A DNA stretch of 38,450 nt from Lachnospiraceae bacterium (GCA_022776305.1 JALFIB010000126.1:1-38450); one strand, 5' to 3'. Shown: positions 1 to 8,858, numbered from the stretch's first letter. Program-made: numbers and translations. Notes: generated from the letters alone by a model not told the origin.

Positions 1-863
1 TTGTAACGGTACATGGCATCGTCCGCATCATTTTTGATCTCTTCAAAAGATTTCTTGTTTTCTTTTCCGTCTATCTCTACGATCCCAAAACTGAAGGATG
101 CAGGGTAAACACAGGAATATGCCCCTGCAAATACTTTTCTCAGCTCTTCCATTTTCTCGTTCAGTTCTTTTTTCAGGCAATTAGATACCACGATGGCAAA
201 CTCATCACCGCCTACACGTGCAAACACATCTGTGTTCCTAAAGCTGCTGCCCACCAAAGAAACAAATGCCCTGATATACCGATCCCCTTCATTATGTCCA
301 AACCTGTCATTTACAGACTTTAAACCGTCCAGATCTATGTAAACTAAAGTAAAATCCTTTTTCCCCCTGAGCATTTTTTCCATGTACTCATTGTAATACA
401 AGCGATTATAGATCCCTGTATCCGGATCATGGTACGCTTTCACAGAAAGCCTTTTCTGAGTTCGCTCCTTCTCTGCTTCCAACAGTGCTTCACGCTCTTT
501 CAGCTGCTCTGTCATAATGTTAAAAGCATCTGAGAAATCTCCCAAATAAGAAACGTGCTGGGAATAGTCGCCGGTAGCCACTTGTTTCGCCTGCCAGGTC
601 AGATGGTTCAGATTGGCATGGAGGTTTTTCAAATGGTTGCAAAGGAAATTCTCTTTATTCGGATAATCCCTCTTTAAATTCCCGTGGGACAGGTCCTCTG
701 AATACTGGAGCATCTCTTCTACAGCGGACTGAAGGTAAACCAGCCCTTTGCCAAGTTTTTGGAAGGGCTCATCCAATTGTTCAATATCCAGTGTCTGTAT
801 CTTAGAATCGTATAAAATACTTCTTAAGTATTCATAAAGCATCTCACAATTCTTGTCTTCCAC
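1..863 (-). CDS. HAMP-like/GGDEF diguanylate cyclase (C-terminus beyond window)
   Basis: This gene is predicted to make cyclic di-GMP from two GTP. The N-terminal ~100 residues have no membrane segment. They are followed by a HAMP-like stretch (around 'VATGDYSQHV' to 'MTEQLKER') and a short coiled linker. The GGDEF domain has an intact GGDEF signature at about residues 218-222. An RNTD sequence five residues before it matches the RxxD product-inhibition site. The frame is still open at position 1, so the C-terminal end lies outside the window. I chose the GTG start at 863, which lies 4 bp after the stop of the V4R gene. An out-of-frame ATG overlaps it, so the start is only fairly sure. The tight spacing suggests the V4R protein senses a ligand and this cytoplasmic enzyme turns the signal into c-di-GMP. 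Confidence 0.88.
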   Translation of the reverse strand, partial: MEDKNCEMLYEYLRSILYDSKIQTLDIEQLDEPFQKLGKGLVYLQSAVEEMLQYSEDLSHGNLKRDYPNKENFLCNHLKNLHANLNHLTWQAKQVATGDYSQHVSYLGDFSDAFNIMTEQLKEREALLEAEKERTQKRLSVKAYHDPDTGIYNRLYYNEYMEKMLRGKKDFTLVYIDLDGLKSVNDRFGHNEGDRYIRAFVSLVGSSFRNTDVFARVGGDEFAIVVSNCLKKELNEKMEELRKVFAGAYSCVYPASFSFGIVEIDGKENKKSFEEIKNDADDAMYRY

Positions 864-867
864 ATTT

Positions 868-1410
868 TCACCTGCCTTCTCTCGGGGCTACCTGGAACCG
901 ACATACCCTGTCCCCGCTGGCCCAGCAGTCGATCTCTACTGCCGTATACTCTTTTCCTGTATACCTTGAAAAGATACCGGCAATAAATCCTTCATCGTAA
1001 TTACATACAGTCTCTCCAAGCAAAGGCAGTCCGGAGCAATCTGCATCTTCTGCCACTGTAAGGATGATCGTTTCTTTCTCCTCGTCTATGCTCTCGATCC
1101 GAAGCACACCGATGCAAAGCTCCACCATTTTTTTCTGCAGCATGGCAAGAAACTCGTTCTTATTCAAGGAAATATCCAGCATATGGTCTGCGAAAAAAAT
1201 CCCCGCCCGGTAACCTGCTTTCCGAAACACCTCGATCTGCCGCTCTTTCCCAAATTCTTCAATCAACTCTTCCCTCATGGAATACTCAAAAAGCCTATAG
1301 ACCATCAGCGGCAAAGTCTCACCTAAGTTTTCACGGGAAGCAAGATCAAATTTCAGGTATTCAGAAAGTTCTCTCTTTTGCTCATCTTCAAAAAAAATAT
1401 TTTCTGCCAT
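868..1410 (-). CDS. V4R-domain (4-vinyl reductase-like) sensor protein
   Basis: This 180-residue soluble protein ends in a V4R domain, a small-molecule-binding fold also found in XylR-type aromatic sensors and bacteriochlorophyll biosynthesis proteins. Visible hallmarks are the 'GYRAGIFFA' segment near the middle and the C-terminal 'GFIAGIFSRYTGKEYTAVE' block, which leads into 'DCWASGDRVCRFQV' with two conserved cysteines. A further cysteine lies in 'DCSGLP'. No catalytic domain is attached. The reading frame extends to a TTG at 1434, but an ATG at 1410 has GGGAG eight bases upstream and is the better start. It is the first gene of a two-gene unit with the GGDEF protein, so a ligand-sensing role in c-di-GMP signalling is inferred. 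The ligand cannot be read from the sequence. Confidence 0.8.
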   Translation of the reverse strand: MAENIFFEDEQKRELSEYLKFDLASRENLGETLPLMVYRLFEYSMREELIEEFGKERQIEVFRKAGYRAGIFFADHMLDISLNKNEFLAMLQKKMVELCIGVLRIESIDEEKETIILTVAEDADCSGLPLLGETVCNYDEGFIAGIFSRYTGKEYTAVEIDCWASGDRVCRFQVAPREGR

Positions 1411-1483
1411 CACAATTCTCCCATTCTTTTCCAAATTGTCTTCGGCCGTTCTTTCTTATTTTCTTTATCCTTGCTGCATTTCG

Positions 1484-1512
1484 GTTACATCTGTCTCAAA
1501 CTATGGTATAAT
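1484..1512 (+). promoter_or_regulatory. Sigma-A promoter for the VWA-MoxR operon
   Basis: GTTACA (1484-1489), a 17-bp spacer and TATAAT (1507-1512), with TG one base before the -10 box (extended -10). Transcription would start near 1519 and leave a leader of about 160 nt before the GTG at 1680. I saw no recognised RNA motif in that leader. Confidence 0.6.
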
Positions 1513-1679
1513 AGACGGAAAGACCTAAGTAATAAATATTATGAGTTACCCAGCAAATATGTATTTTATGTCCATTTGCTCTTTGGCTCATATTATAATA
1601 TCTCTGCATATTTTTGTCACGGGATTATTCTCGATTTTTAAGAATCTGTGGAAATTACCTAATTTTAGAGGATTTATAC

Positions 1680-2987
1680 GTGAAAACACAACATTTTACA
1701 GTACTTTTCCAAAATGCCAAAGAGATTATACAACTATTGCAAGACGAAGCAGTGACACAGTTTTCTTCTTTTCCGGAAGCTTTTGGAATTTTAAAGCCCG
1801 TCCCTTGCGATACTCTTACTTCTGCTTTTGGCACAGACGGCACTGCTCTTTTTTACCATCCTGCTTCCGTATGTGAGGAATTTTTGCATTCTGCCACCCA
1901 CCTGAGGCTGATGTATCTGCACACCCATATCCATTGCCTTTGTCTTCATCTTGAAAAACCGCAGGATGCAGACGGTACATTATGGGATGCAGCCTGTGAT
2001 CTGTCTGCAGCTGCTGTTGCCGCGCACCTCGTACCGGAAAAATACGAAGGTCAAGAAATACCTGACCTGATCCATCCCTATTCTGCCCTGTCTTTACTGC
2101 AAAAAGATACGAAACTATACAAAAAAGCCTGCTCCTTTCATCTGGATTCCCACGAATTCTGGCCTCACCGCACAGAAAAGCCGGAAGTTCCGGAGGGATC
2201 CTGCAGCGGTCCTTCCATCGTGCCACAGCATTCCCAGAATATTTCCCATGATTTTTTCCGGCAATTTCGGGAACTGCTTCCAAAACTAGAACAGGAGATC
2301 TCATCAGGAAGCGGAAAGCGGAACTTAAGTTCCGGCAAGGAAGTACAGGATGCATGCCTTGAACGGCGGGGCGATATGGATTACCGGCAATTTTTACGAC
2401 GTTTCACGGTAGCCCGGGAAGAGGCAGTTTTAGATCCCTGCTCTTTTGACTACATTCCTTATACCTTTGGACTGGCACACTATCACAATATGCCGTTTAT
2501 TGAACCTTTAGAATACTGTGAGGTGAACAAGCTGGATGAATTTGCCATTGCCATTGACACCTCTGCCTCCTGCAGCGGAAATATTGTCCGTCGTTTTTTA
2601 GAAGAGACCTGGACGCTCCTCCGCCAAAGGGAGAATTTTTTCTCCCGGATGCGGCTTCACATACTTCAATGTGACTCCATGATTCAGGACCACAAGATCA
2701 TCACCAGTGTGGAAGAATGGGAGGAGAACCTTTCCCAGATTAAGATACTTGGACATGGGAACACAGATTTTCGTCCTGTTTTTGAGTATCTAGATGACCT
2801 AATCAAGAAAAATGAGATCCACCATTTAAGGGGACTCCTCTATTTTACGGACGGGGACGGTATTTTCCCCCGTTTTCGCCCCACCTATGACACAGCTTTT
2901 GTGTTTTTAAACCATCGCCTTGAAAAACAAAAGATTCCGGATTGGGCAATCCGGTTAAACTTAAATCTTCCGGAGGAAACCATATGA
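1680..2987 (+). CDS. VWA-like (DUF2201-type) protein, partner of MoxR ATPase
   Basis: This 435-residue protein has two parts. The N-terminal part carries a histidine-rich stretch ('HLRLMYLHTHIHCLCLH'), as in the putative metallopeptidase half of DUF2201 proteins. The C-terminal half is VWA-like: 'FAIAIDTSAS' fits the DxSxS metal site, and 'LLYFTDGDGIFP' follows near the end. A charged low-complexity linker separates them. I chose the GTG at 1680 because AGAGG lies eight bases upstream. The frame continues up to a TTG at 1614 with no ribosome binding site. Its stop overlaps the start of the MoxR-type ATPase by ATGA, so the two are translationally coupled. MoxR-VWA pairs are known to act as chaperone or metal-insertion machines. 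The client here is unknown. Confidence 0.75.
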   Translation: MKTQHFTVLFQNAKEIIQLLQDEAVTQFSSFPEAFGILKPVPCDTLTSAFGTDGTALFYHPASVCEEFLHSATHLRLMYLHTHIHCLCLHLEKPQDADGTLWDAACDLSAAAVAAHLVPEKYEGQEIPDLIHPYSALSLLQKDTKLYKKACSFHLDSHEFWPHRTEKPEVPEGSCSGPSIVPQHSQNISHDFFRQFRELLPKLEQEISSGSGKRNLSSGKEVQDACLERRGDMDYRQFLRRFTVAREEAVLDPCSFDYIPYTFGLAHYHNMPFIEPLEYCEVNKLDEFAIAIDTSASCSGNIVRRFLEETWTLLRQRENFFSRMRLHILQCDSMIQDHKIITSVEEWEENLSQIKILGHGNTDFRPVFEYLDDLIKKNEIHHLRGLLYFTDGDGIFPRFRPTYDTAFVFLNHRLEKQKIPDWAIRLNLNLPEETI

Positions 2988-4486
2988 ACATTCGAGAAGC
3001 AAAGCAGGAAATTATCCATACCATTCAAGCATATACGGCCAAAAACAAATGGGGAGGCTACGCCATCCCTTCCATCCGGCAAAGGCCCCTGCTTTTGATC
3101 GGCCCTCCCGGCATCGGTAAAACGGCCGTAATGGAACAGGCCGCAGAAGCCTGCCACGTGGGTTTTGTCTCTTACACCATGACACACCATACCCGCCAGA
3201 GCGCCATCGGCCTGCCTTATATTGAGCACCGCAATTTCGATGGAAAAGAATACGCCGTGACAGAGTACACCATGAGCGAGATCATCGCCTCCGTATACCG
3301 GTGTATCGAGGAAAGCGGCTGCCGTGAGGGCCTGCTTTTTCTTGATGAGATCAACTGTGTTTCTGAAACCCTTGCGCCGGCTATGCTTCAATTTCTGCAG
3401 ACAAAAACCTTCGGAAGCCACCGCCTGCCGGAAGGCTGGGTGCTCTCTGCAGCAGGAAATCCGCAGGAATACAATAAATCCGTGCGTGAATTTGACATCG
3501 CCACCTTGGACCGCCTGAAATATATTACAGTAGAAGCGGATTACGGTTCCTGGCGTTCCTACGCCTTAGAAGCAGGGATACACGGTGCAATCCTTTCTTA
3601 TCTGGACGTGCATCCCGACCAGTTTTACGTATTGGAACAGACATACAGCAGCAAATCCTTTGCCACAGCGAGAGGATGGGAGGATCTCTCTTGTATCCTT
3701 CTTGAATATGAGGACCTCTCTCTGCCGGTCACTTCAGAACTTGTGGGGCAATACCTCCACAAAGAAGAGCTGGCGAGGGATTTCAACGGCTGCTACCACT
3801 GGTACGCTTCCTGCAGCAGATCCCTACCTATCCTTGCCATGCTGGAAGGTGACCCGGAGGCCGCAAAAGCATGCCATCGGATCTTAACAGAATCCGATTT
3901 TTCCAGCCAGCTCCATCTCGTACATCTGATATTATCTTGTATCGGAAACCATCTGAGGCAGCATGCTGCCCTTGAAAACAGCCTGCAAACATACACCGGT
4001 GTTTTGGAACGTTTTTACCGATACGAAAAGCAGAACCATATTGATAATCTCTGGGATGCCCTTCAGCCATTTCTCACCCATGAAAAAGAAGTGCTTGACA
4101 TCCGCAAAGAACACGGTCTTTCTTCCGATGAAGAAATCTGCCAAGTACAGCAGTCCCTTTATGATCTTCAAGAAGCCGGATATCGTTTCCGCGCATCCGG
4201 GTCATCCGAGGACGAACTGCAGTTTTATGCAGAAAAGGAACGCAGTGAAAAAGAAGATGCCATCTCCCATGCTTCCGCCCAGATCGGACGCATGACAGAA
4301 AACAGCCTTCTATTATTTGAAGGCGCAGAAAATTCTGCCTTCACCGTTTTGTTGTCTTCCCTGCTGCAAAACAACTTATTTTCAAAATTTATCCAAAAGC
4401 ATCCTAGCCCTCTTTTTGAAGAAAAGAAAAAACGGCTGGATTTCAACTCCCGTGAGGAAGAGCTGAAAGCAATGCTACATTTGTGA
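2984..4486 (+). CDS. MoxR-type AAA+ ATPase
   Basis: This 500-residue protein has a Walker A motif GPPGIGKT (residues 40-47), a Walker B motif 'LLFLDEIN' (acidic pair at 121-122) and a sensor-1-like 'SAAGNPQEYN' followed by 'IATLDRLKY'. These place it among MoxR/RavA-like AAA+ proteins. The C-terminal 250 residues form a helical, acidic extension that I do not recognise. The ATG at 2984 has CGGAGG upstream and overlaps the VWA stop by four bases. An earlier in-frame start at 2942 lies inside the VWA gene and lacks a ribosome binding site. Family knowledge suggests the ATPase remodels a client protein or metal site together with the VWA partner. No client gene is nearby. Confidence 0.85.
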   Translation: MNIREAKQEIIHTIQAYTAKNKWGGYAIPSIRQRPLLLIGPPGIGKTAVMEQAAEACHVGFVSYTMTHHTRQSAIGLPYIEHRNFDGKEYAVTEYTMSEIIASVYRCIEESGCREGLLFLDEINCVSETLAPAMLQFLQTKTFGSHRLPEGWVLSAAGNPQEYNKSVREFDIATLDRLKYITVEADYGSWRSYALEAGIHGAILSYLDVHPDQFYVLEQTYSSKSFATARGWEDLSCILLEYEDLSLPVTSELVGQYLHKEELARDFNGCYHWYASCSRSLPILAMLEGDPEAAKACHRILTESDFSSQLHLVHLILSCIGNHLRQHAALENSLQTYTGVLERFYRYEKQNHIDNLWDALQPFLTHEKEVLDIRKEHGLSSDEEICQVQQSLYDLQEAGYRFRASGSSEDELQFYAEKERSEKEDAISHASAQIGRMTENSLLLFEGAENSAFTVLLSSLLQNNLFSKFIQKHPSPLFEEKKKRLDFNSREEELKAMLHL

Positions 4487-4492
4487 TATAAT
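4463..4492 (+). promoter_or_regulatory. Possible promoter of the AraC gene inside the MoxR 3' end
   Basis: CTGAAA (4463-4468), an 18-bp spacer and TATAAT (4487-4492), with TG one base before the -10 box. It overlaps the MoxR stop codon. It would let the AraC gene be expressed separately from the upstream operon. Confidence 0.45.
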
Positions 4493-4528
4493 TCATCCGG
4501 AAAAGCCCCGTGGAAGGAGAAAAGAGAT

Positions 4529-5422
4529 ATGGCATACGAAAGTATTCAGCTTGATGAAGATATTCAAATACAAGATATTTATACGATCCATTACTTTGAA
4601 TATAGAAGTGATTTTCATTTTGCAGGAGAACGCCACAATTTCTGGGAATTCCAATGTGTAGACAAAGGGGAAGCAGAGGTGGTTACAGATGACGGTCCCC
4701 ATTATCTGTCACGGGGACAGGTGATCTTCCATGAGCCCAATGAATTCCATACTCTGACAGCCTCCGGAAGTACGGCACCCAACATTATCGTCGTCTCTTT
4801 TGCCAGTGATTCCCCATGCATGGATTTTTTCCGGAAACGCATTTTGACTCTTTCAAGCTCGGAAAGGAATATCATGGGACTTCTCATTGCAGAGGCGCGC
4901 CGCTGCATCGCCTCTCCGCTGGACGACCCTTATCTGGAAAAAATGAAGAAGCGTCAGGATTGTATGTTCGGATCTCAGCAGCTGATTCTTCTTTACTTGA
5001 AACAGCTGCTGATCTCCATAATACGCCGCCACACTGTGCCGCAGCTTTCTGTTCATATTGAACAGATCGGGGTAAATCCTCCTTCTGAAACATACAATAA
5101 AATCATTTTTTATCTGGAAGAGCATGTTCAGGAATCTCTCACTATCGATGATATCTGCCATGACAATCTCATCGGCCGCTCACAGCTCCAAAAACTGTTC
5201 CGTGAGCAGCACCAATGCGGCGTTATTGAGTTTTTCTCCCGCATGAAGATTGAATTTTCCAAACAGCTGATCCGGGAATGCCAAATGAACTTTACCCAGA
5301 TATCAGATTTCCTTGGATACTCTTCTATCCATTATTTTTCAAGGCAATTTAAGAAGATCACAGGCATGACCCCCTCAGAATACGCCTTTTCCATCAAGTC
5401 GCGTTCTGAGAGGAAGCATTGA
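4529..5422 (+). CDS. AraC/XylS-family transcriptional regulator with cupin N-terminus
   Basis: This 297-residue protein has the usual AraC length. The N-terminal ~110 residues form a cupin-like sensor fold ('FWEFQCVDKGEAEVVTDDG', 'GQVIFHEPNEFHTL'). The C-terminal ~95 residues carry two helix-turn-helix units: 'LTIDDICHDNLIGRSQLQKL' and 'FTQISDFLGYSSIHYFSRQF', with the closing 'GMTPSEYA' signature. GGAAGGAG precedes the ATG. It is convergent with the sugar permease gene 13 bp away, so it could regulate either the MoxR unit upstream or the ABC sugar operon. Cupin-AraC proteins often sense sugars, but the target is not shown by the sequence. Confidence 0.88.
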   Translation: MAYESIQLDEDIQIQDIYTIHYFEYRSDFHFAGERHNFWEFQCVDKGEAEVVTDDGPHYLSRGQVIFHEPNEFHTLTASGSTAPNIIVVSFASDSPCMDFFRKRILTLSSSERNIMGLLIAEARRCIASPLDDPYLEKMKKRQDCMFGSQQLILLYLKQLLISIIRRHTVPQLSVHIEQIGVNPPSETYNKIIFYLEEHVQESLTIDDICHDNLIGRSQLQKLFREQHQCGVIEFFSRMKIEFSKQLIRECQMNFTQISDFLGYSSIHYFSRQFKKITGMTPSEYAFSIKSRSERKH

Positions 5423-5435
5423 CTTAAGCTTTAAT

Positions 5436-6299
5436 CTAGCCTTTCACACCACCCAGTGCCACTCCTGCCACGATGTATTTTGACAAGATCAAATATACGA
5501 TCACGAGAGGAATGATGGTCACAAACAATCCCACATAGACCACGCCGTAATCTGTACGGAACTGGTTTGAACTGAGCAGCTGTACAAACATGGGAAGGGT
5601 CTTCTTGGAATCCGACGTCAGCATGATGGTAGGTGTAAACAAATTGTTCCATTGTGCGATGAACTGGAAGATCGCCTGTGTTGCCACCGCCGGTTTAACA
5701 ATGGGAAGTATAATGCGGTTAAAAGTACTGAACTCACCGCTGCCATCAATACGCGCCGCTTCGATCATCTCAATGGAAAGTGTACTCTCCATATACTGCT
5801 TCATGAAGAACACCACCGCAGGTGATGCAATCGCCGGTACGATCAAAGGAATATACGTATCAACCAGCCCCAACTTCAGCATAAAGCGGTAGAAACCGAT
5901 GACTGTGATCTGGCTGGGCACCATCATAATGGCCATAATGAAAGCCCAGGCGATTTTCTTGAATTTAAAATTGTATACATGGATACCGTAAGCCGTCATT
6001 GCAGAAAAGTACACAGCGCAGAAGGTTCCCGGTACCGTAATGATCAGTGAGTTCAGGGCCGCTCTTTGCAGCGTGATCTGCATACCGTTCTGTTTTAAAA
6101 GGAGATTTTTCCAGTTCTCCAAAAAATGTGTGGACGGTATGAGAGAAATTCCCGCTTTGATGGCATCCGAAGTACGCGTAGCATTGGAAACCAAAAGCAA
6201 AAAGGGAAACAAACTTACCGCGCAGAAGAAAATGCAGACTGCCGTCCTGATAAACGTCTGGCGTTTTAAAGATGCAGAATAACTCTTTGTTCTCGTCAT
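5436..6299 (-). CDS. Carbohydrate ABC transporter permease, MalG type
   Basis: This 287-residue inner-membrane protein has about six hydrophobic segments and the EAA loop 'EAARIDGSGEFSTFNRIILP', which docks to the ATPase. It resembles MalG/MsmG-type permeases. The ATG at 6299 overlaps the TGA of the partner permease by four bases and has AGGAGG eight bases upstream. A GTG three codons earlier is less likely. It is the last gene of the binding protein - MalF type - MalG type operon. No ATPase is encoded nearby; such importers commonly use a shared MsmK-like ATPase. Given the operators shared with cellobiose phosphorylase, the substrate is probably cellobiose or a cellodextrin. Confidence 0.9.
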   Translation of the reverse strand: MTRTKSYSASLKRQTFIRTAVCIFFCAVSLFPFLLLVSNATRTSDAIKAGISLIPSTHFLENWKNLLLKQNGMQITLQRAALNSLIITVPGTFCAVYFSAMTAYGIHVYNFKFKKIAWAFIMAIMMVPSQITVIGFYRFMLKLGLVDTYIPLIVPAIASPAVVFFMKQYMESTLSIEMIEAARIDGSGEFSTFNRIILPIVKPAVATQAIFQFIAQWNNLFTPTIMLTSDSKKTLPMFVQLLSSNQFRTDYGVVYVGLFVTIIPLVIVYLILSKYIVAGVALGGVKG

Positions 6300-7261
6300 G
6301 CTTTGCACCTCCTCTTCGCTTTCTTCATTTCCGCTGCGTCTTTATCACGCATACTGTAGAACAAGATCAAACTGATGATCAGAGTTACAATGAACAGCAG
6401 CACGGATACGGTAGCTGCTTTTCCCACATCTGTATTGTACATTCGCATGATATACATGGACATGGTTGTGGAAGTGTCGTTGGGCAGGCCAACCAGTCCC
6501 GTCTCCGGTACATTGAACAGAGCCGGAATATCGTACATCTGAAGTCCGCCGATGGAAGAAGTCACCAGAACGTACAGTAAGATCGGCTTCAACAGCGGAA
6601 GGGTGAGATACCGAAACTGCTGCCAGCCACTGGCACCGTCGATCTCTGCCGCTTCATAAAGCCCCGGATTTATACCTAAAATCCCGGATATCAAAAGCAG
6701 TGTCGTATTTCCGAACCACATCCAAAACAGGATCATGGAGATCAGGCCTCGGGTCCCTCCTACGCTGGCCATAAAGTCAAAGTTTTCCGATATCAGCTCA
6801 ATATCCCTCAAAGTTTTGGTAACCGTCCCGTACTGGGTAAACATCGCTTTAAAAAGTACGGCAATAGAAGCTGCCGTAATAATACTGGGCAGGTAAATAA
6901 TAACTTTAATGGCACCTGTGCCCTTTACTCTTACTTTTTTATTCGTAAGCCATGCTGCCAGAAGCAGGGATACTAAAATCTGAGGTATGAAGTTCTGTAT
7001 CCACATGATCAGCGTATTTTTCAAGTAGATCAGCGCGTATGGCTTTTCACCTGCTGCCAGCCCCAAAACATTGATAAAATTCTGAAGTCCGGCAAATTCT
7101 ATAAACTCCCGTCCATTCCTTTTATAATAGCTTAATGTACTATAGTAAAAGGTATTGAGCAGCGGCCAGAATTGAAACAGCAAATAGGCAATAAAAAACG
7201 GAGCAATGAAGTAATAACCGTATTTGCTGTAATTGACTGTCTTTCTTTTTTTCTTTCCCAT
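6296..7261 (-). CDS. Carbohydrate ABC transporter permease, MalF type
   Basis: This 321-residue membrane protein has a lysine-rich N-terminus ('MGKKKRKT'), about six transmembrane segments and the EAA loop 'YEAAEIDGASGWQQFRYLTL'. It forms the transmembrane heterodimer with the MalG-type permease encoded next, with which it overlaps by ATGA. The frame extends upstream to 7312, but GGGAGG sits just before the ATG at 7261. The gene lies 158 bp after the binding-protein gene. That gap holds a stable hairpin, a common arrangement that allows higher expression of the binding protein than of the permeases. Confidence 0.9.
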   Translation of the reverse strand: MGKKKRKTVNYSKYGYYFIAPFFIAYLLFQFWPLLNTFYYSTLSYYKRNGREFIEFAGLQNFINVLGLAAGEKPYALIYLKNTLIMWIQNFIPQILVSLLLAAWLTNKKVRVKGTGAIKVIIYLPSIITAASIAVLFKAMFTQYGTVTKTLRDIELISENFDFMASVGGTRGLISMILFWMWFGNTTLLLISGILGINPGLYEAAEIDGASGWQQFRYLTLPLLKPILLYVLVTSSIGGLQMYDIPALFNVPETGLVGLPNDTSTTMSMYIMRMYNTDVGKAATVSVLLFIVTLIISLILFYSMRDKDAAEMKKAKRRCKA

Positions 7262-7330
7262 TGCTTCCTCCCGTCCTTCCACATTCGAATAAGGACAAAG
7301 TGAGAAACCCACCTTATCATAATAAGAACA

Positions 7331-7357
7331 GGGCTGCCTAATAATTTTCAGCAGCCC
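7331..7357 (-). promoter_or_regulatory. Intercistronic hairpin between binding-protein and permease genes
   Basis: GGGCTGC (7331-7337) and GCAGCCC (7351-7357) form a 7-bp stem with a 13-nt loop. On the minus strand it is followed by a U-rich but interrupted tract. It could act as a partial terminator or protect the 3' end of the binding-protein mRNA, giving stoichiometric control within the operon. Confidence 0.5.
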
Positions 7358-7419
7358 ATGCCATTTTTGTTTATTTATTTCTGTGGAATGTAACCCTTAT
7401 CGGGATACGCTTATTCTTC

Positions 7420-8769
7420 TTATTCTACACTCAGGTATGAGAATGTATCATGGATGCTGGATGTAAGGTCAGCGATTGCTGTATCCAGATCCTTTTCGCC
7501 TGTAGCGTATGCCTGAGTCTGAGCATCCAGAAGAGACAGAATCTGCTGATCTTCTGCTGTTACGATGGATGCGTCCAGTCCGTCTGCCAGCGGAAGGAAG
7601 AACTCCATGAAGTTCTGTCCAGCGTCAGCGTACAGATATCCGTTGCCGTCTGCAGAAGCACCGCTCTCAATGATCTTACTGATGGCTTCTGTATTGTTTA
7701 CAAAGTCAGAATTCAGTGTATTGATCGCTACCATGCCTTCTGTATCACATGTGATATATTTCATGATCAAAGCTGCAAGCTCTGTGTCAGAACACTCTGT
7801 TGTAGCTGCAAGTCCTGTACCGCCCCAGTAGCACTGCTCCGGTGTAGGAATGAGGATGGTGTTGTTTTTCCATGTGTCGCTTAAGCACCAGTATGTGAAC
7901 CACGGGCATCCCATGTATGCGATTGCTGCATTTGCGCTTTCGCCGTCACCGTCCATGTTTGCATACCAGTCAGCACTCCACTGGTTTGTGTTGTATGTAA
8001 GTTCCTCATCATACATTGTCTTAGCAAGCTCAAGGTACTGTGTCACGTTCTCATCTAATGTGATCACATCGTTCTCATTGTAGAAGCCCTCACTTCTTGC
8101 ATTCATCAGCACACGTTTCAGTTCATCATATCCGGAGAACAGTTTGCATGCTCCGCCTGAAGCTTCTTTTACTTCTCTTGCTGTCTCAAGGATCGTATCG
8201 TAATCAGCAAATTTTGCTTTTAACTCTTCCGGATCTGTGGTTCCGAGATATTTCTCAGCCAAGTCTGCACGAATCTGGAAGCATCCCGGTGTAGCCTGCC
8301 AGAACAGCGCCCTTACATTTCCGTCCCAGTCAGATCCAAGGTCGATATTGTACTGATACTGTTTTGCGTAATCATCAGCTGTAATGCCGAGGCTCTCAAC
8401 TGTCTGTACCCAGTCACTGTTTACGTATTTCTGAACATAGTCAACTTCAAGTCCCATCATATCTGGATACAACTCATTTGACGGGTCATCCAGCATGGGA
8501 TCCAGTTTGCTCTGATAGTAATCAGATCCACCTGTGTTTACAAATACGATTCTTTCATATTCTTCCGGATAAGCTTCCTTAAACGGACCGTCAAGGATCT
8601 TTTTAATGTCATCATTCCAGCCCCAGACTACAAATGAGTCTTCGCCTGCTGCATCACCTGATACTGTGTTTTCCGGCTCTGTCTCTTCTTCTGCAAAAAC
8701 CGGAACTGCAAATGCGGAAATACCCATAGCAGCAGTCATCATAAGTGCAAGTAATTTCTTTGTTTTCAT
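7420..8769 (-). CDS. Extracellular sugar-binding protein of ABC importer (no lipobox)
   Basis: This 449-residue family 1 type solute-binding protein heads the sugar ABC operon. The N-terminus is a classic signal peptide: 'MKTKK', then a hydrophobic core, then 'AVPVFA' before an acidic linker (EEETEPEN). The mature part is acidic and rich in tryptophan and tyrosine ('VVWGWNDD', 'MGCPWFTYWCLSDTW'), as in oligosaccharide-binding proteins. Oddly, there is no cysteine at the cleavage site, so it is not a standard lipoprotein. How it stays on a Gram-positive cell is unclear. The promoter at 8859-8887 has a LacI-type operator directly at the start site. The substrate is inferred to be cellobiose or cellodextrin from the shared operators. 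Confidence 0.88.
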   Translation of the reverse strand: MKTKKLLALMMTAAMGISAFAVPVFAEEETEPENTVSGDAAGEDSFVVWGWNDDIKKILDGPFKEAYPEEYERIVFVNTGGSDYYQSKLDPMLDDPSNELYPDMMGLEVDYVQKYVNSDWVQTVESLGITADDYAKQYQYNIDLGSDWDGNVRALFWQATPGCFQIRADLAEKYLGTTDPEELKAKFADYDTILETAREVKEASGGACKLFSGYDELKRVLMNARSEGFYNENDVITLDENVTQYLELAKTMYDEELTYNTNQWSADWYANMDGDGESANAAIAYMGCPWFTYWCLSDTWKNNTILIPTPEQCYWGGTGLAATTECSDTELAALIMKYITCDTEGMVAINTLNSDFVNNTEAISKIIESGASADGNGYLYADAGQNFMEFFLPLADGLDASIVTAEDQQILSLLDAQTQAYATGEKDLDTAIADLTSSIHDTFSYLSVE

Positions 8770-8836
8770 ACACGATTCCTCCTTAAAATATTATGGCTTA
8801 GCGTAATTTAAATTGTTTTCCGATTATTGTTTTTTC

Positions 8837-8850
8837 ACGAAATCGTTTAA
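8837..8850 (-). promoter_or_regulatory. LacI-family operator, site A (importer operon)
   Basis: On the minus strand this reads TTAAACGATTTCGT and matches 13 of 14 bases of site D (10302-10316). It begins a few bases after the predicted start of transcription of the ABC operon, where a bound repressor would block initiation. Confidence 0.65.
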
Positions 8851-8858
8851 CTAAATTC

